From Climacium dendroides (taxonomy: Eukaryota; Streptophyta; Bryopsida; Hypnales; Climaciaceae), in contig OX467082.1 of the NCBI GenBank assembly GCA_950106755.1, positions 23,126,001-23,190,000 on the forward strand: a DNA stretch of 64,000 nucleotides, read 5' to 3'. A program made the translations under genes and the position numbers. The notes below the pieces were generated by a model. The model made no database searches, was not told where the DNA came from, and saw nothing but the letters and a program-made list of their open reading frames with translations. This document shows positions 44,879-53,948 of this stretch, piece after piece (within the stretch, counting starts at the first letter, position 1; every line of letters begins with the position of its first letter).

Positions 44879-46976
44879 CTATTCTTTTGAATCCGGATCT
44901 TTAGAAGGAACATAGTCCTTCAGAAGATCCAGCTTTACCTCTTTCCGGCTACCCTCTAGAGAAAACAGATTCGGACCCCTTTGGCCCCATCTTGGAATTT
45001 CCACGATACTGGTAATCCTGTCTACACTCCTAGTCCCGACTACCTGAGTGTCCGGACTCCCTCTCGCATCCTTCTGAGTCTTCTTATGACGCGGAGAAGA
45101 TTGCACCGTTCGTCCGACGTGAACTTCTGGAGAAGCACCTATCAAGTCAATGGTCGGAGTCACCGGTAGCAGGTCTTCACTTCCTGGACGTACCACTGCT
45201 CCCCAGTCCACTCCTTCTAGTCTTCCGGCTGGTGGTGAAAGTTCCGGATTCACCGGGACCACCAGTGAGACCTCCGTAACCATCGGTTCCGGATCGCTGC
45301 TTTCCAGAACCACCAAAGTCTGCGCTAACGGGGGAGATTGAGGTGCCAGATCCAACTCCGTGGACATAAAGTACTCCATCATCTCCCTCATCGTGGACCG
45401 GGATGTATCCATTCGTCTTGCCTGCTCCAATAAGCATTTGACGATAGGAACCCGGCTTGAGCTGCCGGCTGCATCGAGGTTAGTTTCAAATAGCCAAGCC
45501 TTGTTGATATAGTCTACTGGGACCTCTAGAGAGCTCCGGAGCTGAACTACATTTTCGCACAAGGCCGCTATCTGCCGACGATGGTCTTCTTCTAGTTGTC
45601 TCCTTAGCGGTGCGGATGGTGCTCTCTAAATCCACACAGCGGGATTCCGAGTTCTGGACTTGGTCTTGCAACGTCCGGTTTTTTACGCGCAACGCCCTCA
45701 GCTCTGTTACCAAATTCTTCTGTTCTGCTATGAGGAGGTTGTTTTGCTGCTCCGTTGCCACTAATTATGCATCCGTCCTCCGGAAAATGGCATTCCGGTC
45801 GGTTAGCGCCATCTTCCGGCACACTTGTTTGAGGGCTCCATCATAGTTCTCGCAGATCTGTAAGAGATCGTCTGCCGGCCACACCAAATGCTGAGCCATT
45901 TCTTGGATGTCTTCTAGAGGCAACCCTCCCAATCGCATGGTTGTCCGATCCCTCTCCTCCACCTCTATCATCTAAGTCCGGGAGGGTCCGGCCTCAACCT
46001 AAGTGGTGACGGTGTGCGGTCGTACCGGCCCAACCAGTTGCAAGGATGGTTGGACTCCCTTCGGAACAGGTCCGGTCTCCGTCTTTACCTCCTGAACCTC
46101 TTCCTGTGGTTCCGGTGTAGGAGGCTCCTCTGACGGACTTATCGACGGCGTCCTATTCCGCCGTTTCCTCTTCTTTAGCGAAGAGACCGGCTCCTCTTTT
46201 TTAGTGTCCTCATCGTCCGGTCCTTCTCGAGGTGAGGGCTCCTCTCCTCCGTACTGCTGCAACTAGACTAGGTCCTGATACGCACTCTCTTTGTTCGCCT
46301 TGAGCAGAGAGTGGTGGGCGTACAAATGAGACAAATATGCCGGAAGAGGACTTTGGCTCTTCTTTCCGGACCGGAGGGCACGCACTAAGTCTCCGACTAG
46401 CTCGTGGATGATGGCTGCCCAGTCCATCATCATCTTTCCTTGGAGGCTCCCTAAGATGGTGGAGACTACCTTCGCTACTACTCGCCGCGGCTTGGTGGGA
46501 TGGAGGATAGGGTTGAAAAACGCTACCACATCCCGATACTCCGGATTCACCAGGTCGGAAACCTGGTTACCTTCCTTTGAGTTGGCGGGTGCCCGAAATT
46601 CACCCTCCATCACCTTCTGGTTCTTCTCCATGACCTTGTCCGGCGCCTCCCGGAACTTGTAGACGGCTCGTCAAGTGTTCACCGTCCACAGGTCTGGCTT
46701 CGCCCGAATGGTGGTATCCAAGATACCAATTTCCGGACGAAATATGTCCGAAACCAGACTCTCCTCTCGGATTCCCCACGACACTTCTAGAAGTCCGTCA
46801 CACCCCATGTTGCGGAGATGCTCCCGTAGGCACGCCAGCCGGTCCTCCTCTGTTGGAACCTCCAGAACCACCTTCATCATCGAGATGGTCCATGGTCGAG
46901 GTACAGGTGCCAGCGCCTCGTCCTCTGAATCCTCAGGCAAGTCCTTCAACTTCCGCCGGCTTGCCCTAGAAGCCAT
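44879..46976 (-). pseudogene. Retroelement-type ORF, copy 4 (decayed)
   Basis: Reading down from the ATG at 46976: MASRASRRKLKDLPEDSEDE, then LGC-like NMGCDGLLEVSWGIREESLV, then VVAKVVSTILGSLQGKMMMD (equivalent of the ANTIFGAL block), then AYLSHLYAHHSLL. An acidic/basic linker and a coiled-coil half follow (IAEQKNLVTELRALRVKNRT), then a Pro/Val-rich tail to 44879. One frame is broken by stops at about 46671 (TGA), 46263, 45999 and 45972 (TAG) and 45765 (TAA), and shifts once near 45600. It is the most divergent of the four copies in this window, so probably an older insertion or a different subfamily. No enzymatic domain is seen. Confidence 0.65.
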
Positions 46977-49284
46977 TGTGCTCACGAACAATCCTCACAC
47001 AATCTCTCCCTAAATCTCTACTCACAACTTTCACTCCAGTAACCCCTACACGATCGCAACTCACACAATCCCTCAGTCTACCAGAATTCTAATGAAGCGA
47101 GGAAAACGGAATACGCCGGCGGAAGAACAAAAGAAAGAAGATAAGTGTGCCCGCGGCCGGCTACAGTCCCCCTCTTATACGGGCCCGATGTACAGGACAG
47201 GTTTTGGCGGCAAAACCCTATCCCTAGTACGGATCCGGTTTCCGTCTTTAGGGCCGGCGCTATCATCCGATTTCCGGAACTTTCTAGGGTTCCAGAGTTT
47301 AGGTTTTTAGCCCTAATGAAATTTTTCCGGATCCGTAAATCCGGATTTCCTAATTTGCCTTAACTTCCTAGAAGAACTCAAAAACTTTTCCTTTGAAGGA
47401 GACAATTTTTGAATTTTTCCATCCTATGCTAGTATTATGGGTCTAGCATGTGGGATCGCATTCCCACAGTCATTGTAACGGTCTTACTGTATAAGTAGTA
47501 GGAATAAGCGGATTGCAAGACATGGGTAGCTAAAAACCTTCTATTCATTCAGACCCGCTCAGTTTGATTGTAAAAGAAGTTTTTCTTCAAGAATAGAGAT
47601 TTGCTTTCAAAATCTTAGTTAGCCCCTTAGCACTTCAGTGAAAGTGTCGAATATAGAAGTGTCAATTTGGTCAAATTCCCTATCCTTTTATACAATCAGT
47701 TGCATTCCATCAATGCCAAGGTGTAAAGTACAATGAATTTGATAGCTTCTCATGTTACAATAACTTTTGTGAATGCGCACTTCAGTGTGTTTAGGCGATA
47801 TTTAGATGTTCATGTCACCTCCGATTCTAAAGAACATTGATTTCCAAATTTCGAAGACATTGTGGTAAATGATAGGATTTAAAAAATAAAATAATCACTT
47901 CATTTCTTACCATGACAGCGCTCCTTTAGAATTACAGACTCAACATTGGTAAAAGTATGGAAGCTCTCTCAACACCTTCATTGCCAGACTTTTAAAAGAA
48001 ATAACTTCGTTTTATTGAAGACAATGATAACCCCTTACATTGTTTCTCTAGGAAATGCATCTATAGAGTGCCTTAGGCATTTAGGGGAAAATAATATAAA
48101 TCTCTCCTTTCAATAGACCAAAGGGGCAATTTAGCATTCCTATTGCTTATATTAGATTGCGATTGTCAACTTCGTTAGGATTTTCAAAACATCTTCTGGT
48201 GACTTTTTTAGACTTGAACGTGTCATCTAAGGCCACGTGTCAACATTAGTAGCTATACCACCTCCCGACAATCCAAATTCAAAATGGACCGTTGATTCTG
48301 ACGAGTCATCCACGGCTCCACATTTCTACCATATCCAAAAAAACTCGAGGAAATGGATCTCCTCGTTATTCTGTAGATTCTTCCTGCGATGCAATCCGGA
48401 ATGTGGTATGTGCATTCCTTTTCTAAATTTCCCGTGACCTTCATCAGAGAGGGCATCTCAGGTAGATTAATTTTTAGCATTTTCTATTTTCCTCTGATGT
48501 TGTGCACTTCCGAAATTTCGAGATTTGGGAGGACTGACTGCGTCATCTCACCGAATCATTTTCTAGAAATTTCAAATACACTTGGACGTGCTCATTCTTC
48601 AACCGCGCGAGGTCGCGAGGAATCCTAAATTGATGGCAGGAGACCTTATCTGAAGGTGCATTGGATTTCCGAAGGTGCATGATTCCTAAAATTAGAATGG
48701 AGATTCCAAAATTGCGGTTTCTGGGGCAGCATGGCGCGCTCTGGCCTTGCCCTTGCGATTGCACCGGCCACTAGCACTACCATTCCCTCTGTGAATGCTT
48801 GGTTTTCCTCATTTGAGTTCCTTTTGCACGTTCTTGGTAGCAGCGCGAGATGATGAGGACTATACGGAGCCGCGCGGGCGGAGTTCAAGATGAAGGTGTC
48901 GTTCTTCCGCTGGACAAGAGAATCGCCAAGGTATTCTTCAAATTCTCTCTTTCATTCAATCGGTGACCTCATGAATTGTTGATTTCCCTTGGTTCTCCAC
49001 CATTTTTGGTTTCTGAGTTGGAACCAGTTTGTTGCATTCGTCTTGTTTCCATCACGACTTTGGGGCGCTGTTCAGAATGGGATTTGAAAACCTCGATGCC
49101 ACTTAGAGAAGCTCAAATCCAAAATGGATTTTGTAAACCTCCATTCTGAAATTTCTTAAGCAAGATTGCCACAACAGTCACTCCGTAATCCTCATCGTGC
49201 TCGACCTATCCGCCACACAGGGTCCCAAAGAATTGTTTCTAGATTCGAGATTCTCCACTAGTTTCCCTGATGCTCAGAGCTGAA
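46977..49284. other. Upstream of retroelement copy 4 and spacer
   Basis: CCGGAT words continue to about 47345, then AT-rich sequence. A small plus-strand frame at 48731-48853 (MARSGLALAIAPATSTTIPS) and a donor-like AAG|GTATTC at 48930 could be remnants of a first exon, but I cannot support a gene. Nothing else is seen. Confidence 0.3.
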
Positions 49285-49354
49285 GGGGTCCCGCCGAGAG
49301 CTCCAGGTGCAACCTCGGATCCGAGGCATGTTGCCGGTGAGGCATTGGGACCCC
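49285..49354. repeat. Foldback palindrome, member 2
   Basis: Arms GGGGTCCC and TGGGACCCC surround the centre CCTCGGATCCGAGG. It is symmetric about 49319.5. The intermediate arms pair imperfectly. Confidence 0.7.
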
Positions 49355-49819
49355 CACTTTTTTGGAAAATTCGTTCATGTTTGATAATTTCTTGAGACTG
49401 GTTCCCCTCGGTGATGGATGTCGACCCCCTCCAGACGTGGAATTCTCTTAAATCCCACTGATTCAAGAAGGGCGCTTCCCGTTCTACGTGAGGAATCCAA
49501 CTGCTCCCGACTTGGGAATTTCTCTTGTGAGGCTGTGCAACTGCATGTTCACCTTCTAGGAGTCAGAATTCGATTCTCCGCATTTGCATGTCCCCCATCC
49601 CAATTCCTTGAATTCTGAACTCCTTGTTGGTAATTCAAGTCCACCTCCAAGATAATCTTGGCATCCTTACCTGCTTCCACAACTAGACGGTTGAGGCCAA
49701 TCTGCCTTGATGTCCACATTGAACGAAATTCGGTGGTCTTGTTTTTGTTGACTGAAATGCCCACAGGGGGTTGTTATGTAGACCACCGTAATCTAAGCGG
49801 CTTGTAATCTCAGAGTTGA

Positions 49820-49891
49820 GGGGGTCCTGCCGAGAGTTCCAGGTGCAGCCTCAGATCCGAGGCATGTTGCCGGTGAGGCACTGGGACCCCC
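49820..49891. repeat. Foldback palindrome, member 3
   Basis: It is close in sequence to member 2 (shared arm phrases GCCGAGAG and GTTGCCGGTGAGGCA). The centre CCTCAGATCCGAGG is symmetric about 49855.5, with one base change from perfect. Confidence 0.7.
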
Positions 49892-50551
49892 ACTTTTTCT
49901 TAAACTTGTCGGATTTCCATTTATGAGATCGGTAACCCTATCCAGTTTGTTATCGATCCCGGCAATCACTGGATACCCAAGGATTCATCCTTGTCATCAC
50001 AAGCTTCCCGATCCCCGTGAGAAATCTTACTGTTTTCCTGTTGAATCTAGTTTTTATGAGTTGCAACATCCGCTTGTGGATCTTCCGAGGGCTAGTGCAA
50101 TGAATTAATACTACGTAACGAGTACTGATTTTGTGAATCAATAAATATACTGAACTTGTGAGCAAGTACTGAACTTGTGAGTATTGATAAGGTTTTAGAT
50201 AGCAGAACTATAGTCTTGGCAGGGTCAACCGGGTGATCCGGTTTCCGGTGGACGGAGCCAGGTGGACCGGTGACCAGGATCCGGTTCATCATTGAAATTG
50301 TTGGTTTTCCTGAAGGATTGCCTTTGCTGGTTGGTGATCACGTTCAACTTTAGAGAGTTTGCTGATTCTGAAGATTCTTGCACTAATTGATTATCCTATT
50401 CAATTTTATAGTGATTAATGATGATGATACATTTTGTGTTTTCTGTCTAGTAATTGTTCATTTCTATAGTGTTTGAAGATCTAGCCAGTCTATGCATTGT
50501 TGTGGTTTAGCGTTGGACCATGTCAAACTCTTATTCTTATTTTAAAAGTAT

Positions 50552-50623
50552 GGGGGTCCTAGTGAGTGCGACCAAACAAGCCTCGGATCCGAGGCTTGTT
50601 TGGTGGCACTCACTAGGACCCCC
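50552..50623. repeat. Foldback palindrome, member 4 (near-perfect)
   Basis: GGGGGTCCTAGTGAGTGC and its reverse complement form the outer arms. CCAAACAAG/CTTGTTTGG are the inner arms, with CCTCGGATCCGAGG at the centre. Symmetric about 50587.5, with about 36-bp arms and almost no mismatches. It is flanked by A-rich sequence on the left and a T run on the right. Confidence 0.85.
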
Positions 50624-50712
50624 TTTTTTCTTAAGAATCGTGTGGATTATGATGAAAATGTCAATCATTACTTTAGGACAAGGCCTTACGTTAATTCTTT
50701 TTGCAAGAAAAT

Positions 50713-50784
50713 GGGGGTCCTAGTGAGTGCCATTAAACAAGCCTCAGATCCGAGGCTTTTCTGTTGGCACTCACTAAAACCCCC
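50713..50784. repeat. Foldback palindrome, member 5
   Basis: Same plan as member 4, centred at 50748.5, with several mismatches in the arms (CAGATCCGAGG at the centre). Confidence 0.8.
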
Positions 50785-50874
50785 TCAATTTTAAAAACCG
50801 TATAGATCATGCTAACTTATGGCTTTGATTAGTTTTGGAACATGCCTTAGGCTTAATCTTATTTCAAAAATATT

Positions 50875-50944
50875 GGGGTCCTATTGAGTGCCCCCAACCA
50901 AGCCTCGGATCCGAGGCTTGTTTGGAGGCACTCAATAAGACCCC
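50875..50944. repeat. Foldback palindrome, member 6
   Basis: Outer arms GGGGTCCTATTGAGTGCC and its near reverse complement, centre CCTCGGATCCGAGG at 50909.5. It is exactly 161 bp from member 5, as member 5 is from member 4. Confidence 0.85.
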
Positions 50945-51525
50945 CTTATTTTCATGGGATTGTGATTATAATGTTTATTTGTGATTGCTATTAGCTTTGA
51001 AACTTGTACTTTGATTCTTCTTTTTCTAGCAATAATTTGATTCTGTTGTGAAGAAGATAGTGTTTAGTGATCCTAATGATGGTTACGATGTATGAAAATC
51101 TCTTGGATTGTAGAAGAGTTCAAGAATCCTGCCAATTCATAGTGTACTCAGTGATCCTGTTTATTCTTACAATGTTTGGTAACCAGGCTTACTCTTATTG
51201 GTTTGGGTGGTCCTCGTGATTCTTCTAATGCTCGGTGATCTTGTTGATTCGTCTAGTGTTTGGTAATGTTCATCATCCTTACTATGATTTATGATCCTTA
51301 TGATTGTCTAGAAAGCATAAAAAAATGGATACTATCGATTACATTGTACCTTCTATGTCTAAAACCATGTACATCTTCACTAGCATTGGTGGAACTCTTT
51401 TATTTCTTTTGTACTTTAAAACTTTACTTTCATTGTACAAAACTCCTCATTCCTCAAGCTCTATGTGGCTCTACCTGATTCTGATGAGGCACTTCTAACT
51501 TCAATAATGTTGCAATGTAAAGAAG

Positions 51526-52054
51526 GTTCGACGTGGCCAAAATGTCTCTTCATCGACCTCGGCACCTCCTCATGTCATGGGCACCCATGAGGCAGGACCA
51601 TCTCAGGCTCTCACACCAGTGAAGGAGACTCTAGAGGTTCTTCACGATTCTGATGAAGACAAAGACACTGAGGAAGATCAAGTTGATGAAAAGCAGTTGG
51701 TAAGTTTTGATGATGTTATGGACACAGCTGATCACGCTGTCAATGCCTTTGAGAGTTCTAAACTCAGTCGGGTGAGTGACACCCGAGCACCGAGACATGC
51801 ACGCCACTTTACGCCCATACAGAATCGTAGACGTCTTCAAGTTATACTTGAGATGGCTAAAAATCGCCCACTGCAATGTATGTCTTCCGAGAGTTCGGAC
51901 ATTGAGTAATCCTCAAAGACGCAGGGATCCATCACCATTGATGGGCCACCGATGGAGGAGACCCGTGATTGTGCACATAGTTCGCTCCAAGGTTTAGAAG
52001 AAGTCGTCATCATCCATCTCAGCTCTGACTCAAAGGATGATGTAGAGATAGAGT
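51526..52054 (+). pseudogene. Acidic, Ser-rich coding fragment upstream of the ParB-like exon
   Basis: The frame begins near RRGQNVSSSTSAPPHV (51526) and runs through HDSDEDKDTEEDQVDEKQ. It is broken by TAA at 51907 and continues (SSKTQGSITIDGPPMEET, then HLSSDSKDDVEIE) to TGA at 52052. An acceptor-like AAG precedes the start. Composition resembles the linker regions of the ParB/methylase-like gene at 4865. The family is unknown. It may be an exon of the same gene as 52271-52963 or the tail of another. Confidence 0.35.
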
Positions 52055-52270
52055 GATCCCATTGTATTGGATTTCCTTCAAAGACACATCGCTTGTGAGC
52101 GTGTCTTATACAATGCATGTTCTTTGTTCCTAAATCTTTTGCCTGAGCTGCGTCATTTCTCTTGCAATCATTTGTTTTTAGAATCCCAATATGTTTCTGT
52201 TTGTAGGGGAATTTGGATCCATTGATAAAAGTCCAAGCATACTACTTAGTTTTATGTTTGAGCCTTGCAG

Positions 52271-52963
52271 ATGGATGCGACTCCTACAAACCTGTGGCAC
52301 GAGGAGACTATTCTGGAAACGCCAAACACCGATGATTCAACGCAACCACCCATTGCAGGTGAAGGTGATGGTGAAGAAGAGGGAGACGCAATGGAGGAGG
52401 ACGTTCTGGATGACCTGTTGGTGGCCAATGATAAGGACTTGTTGGAAGACGATCTCCGACAATATCACAAGGTGGACTCCGTGAATACCATTGCTTCATT
52501 GAGGATGAAGCCACCTCACCTCTTTCGACTCCAAATCCCGCTTTGCCGAATGGTTCCTATGCCCATGGTGAGACCTACCCTCTCGTGTGATCTTGATTTC
52601 CTGGAGCATGAGTTCAGCAAGGGTTACAGAGAAGGAGCGGCAGTTTTCTACGTCACTACTACAGATGAGGCTGGAGAGAGCTCAGAGTTCACAGAAGAGG
52701 AGATAGCAAAGTGGGATCCATTGTGGAAGTCAAAAAATGACGCCTTCAATGCTAGTGTCGAATCCAAACCTAAGTTGAGGTTTTTGAAGAACATTAAATT
52801 CTATGTTTGTGATGGTAATCACAGACTCATCTCGTGGATGAGTTACATTACCAAAAAACACTCGAAAGACGAGGAGTGGCATTACGCAGTGGATTCCATT
52901 GTACTAGATACCAAGGGCAAGACCGAGCTAGTCGTGCATGTCATGCATGACATTAACAAGTAA
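52271..52963 (+). CDS. Second ParB-like gene, single exon visible
   Basis: It begins at ATG directly after TTGCAG (52270), so this may be an internal exon, and ends at a strong donor, AACAAG|GTAAGT (52963). About residues 1-75 are acidic and low-complexity. The next part, RMVPMPMVRPTLSCDLDFLE, then EGAAVFYVT, then FYVCDGNHRLISWMSYI, follows the order of ParB/sulfiredoxin-fold domains, with the DGNHR box near residue 185. In ParB proteins this box binds nucleotide, and related domains are nucleases or CTPases. It differs clearly from the ParB-like domain at 4865 (INGQHSVTA), so it is a second gene type rather than a copy. No downstream exon is found before the convergent transposase pseudogene. 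No stop interrupts the exon. Confidence 0.55.
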   Translation: MDATPTNLWHEETILETPNTDDSTQPPIAGEGDGEEEGDAMEEDVLDDLLVANDKDLLEDDLRQYHKVDSVNTIASLRMKPPHLFRLQIPLCRMVPMPMVRPTLSCDLDFLEHEFSKGYREGAAVFYVTTTDEAGESSEFTEEEIAKWDPLWKSKNDAFNASVESKPKLRFLKNIKFYVCDGNHRLISWMSYITKKHSKDEEWHYAVDSIVLDTKGKTELVVHVMHDINK

Positions 52964-53213
52964 GTAACACAATATTCAATATTTTGAGAGGTTTAGGGCC
53001 TCTCATAATAATATTTTCCATTTAGGCCCTAAAAAGTGAATTGTAATGTTAAGTAGTTTAGGTGGGCAAATACTAACTTTGCTAGTTGTAATACACAATT
53101 TCCATTAAAATGAGAGTCTTTTTAGTGATGGACTGTTCAAATACATGAAGTTTGCTTTAGGGTATATGTTTTGATTTATATAAGTGAAGAGAATGACATC
53201 TTTTGAACACCAA

Positions 53214-53330
53214 GTTATAAGCTCCGCGGTTGGTTGTAAGGGGTTGTTCATCTCATTGAAGCAGTCCGGGTTCGATTCCCATTGGGTTTGTATGAGCTAG
53301 AGAGAAAAAACATGACTTGGTGCTACTAAG
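53214..53330 (+). repeat. tRNA-derived SINE-like sequence
   Basis: A box-A-like TGGTTGTAAGGGG (53231-53243) and a good box B, GGTTCGATTCC (53269-53279), are spaced as in tRNA genes. No acceptor stem can be formed around them, so it is not a tRNA gene. It lies in the intron or 3' region after the ParB-like exon. The end of the element is not defined. Confidence 0.5.
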
Positions 53331-53948
53331 TGAGCTTTGCCGGCAGGAAAGTTGTAACAACCAACCAACCCCCTACCCAGAATGTGACAAGTGCTTTACA
53401 TGTTAACCAAATAAATAGTGGATATATCCACTACATTTTTTTCTCCAATAGCAATGTAATTTCAAATAAAATATATTTAGTGATACACAAATAAGAAAAT
53501 GAATTAAAAAATAGAGAAAATATAGCTCAAAAATAAAAAAATATATATATATTAAAGACTATATTTTAAATTCCATTGTTTTGTAAACACAAAACATACA
53601 CTTGAAAACAATCATGCAGTATTAAACACTAAAATAGAATCAATCAACGGAAACCTATATCCTCTAAAAAAAACTGAAACGACTATCATCTATTATAATA
53701 TTAAGGGTCCAACACTTATGCAATGAAAAACAACTTCATATAAGATGTAGAAATAAAACAATACCCTCCATATGAATGTCATAGTTAAAATGCATCCAAT
53801 GTATGTACATGATTTCTCCATATCATGTATATGAAGCCAAACTCTGGTTGATGATTTCGATTTGAACTGTAGGGATCTTGATTCTGCATTGGCGAGTACC
53901 TCTTCTGTTTTGAGACTTCTATGCTGTAATTAAAGCGTTTGTTGTCTC
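53331..53948. other. AT-rich spacer
   Basis: Very AT-rich, with a short TA run near 53540-53555. No gene or RNA is seen. It separates the plus-strand ParB-like exon from the minus-strand transposase remnant. Confidence 0.45.

Noticed and set aside
53221..53290. Functional tRNA gene
   Set aside because: Box A and B are present, but no acceptor, D or anticodon stem could be formed and there is no nearby terminator T-run.
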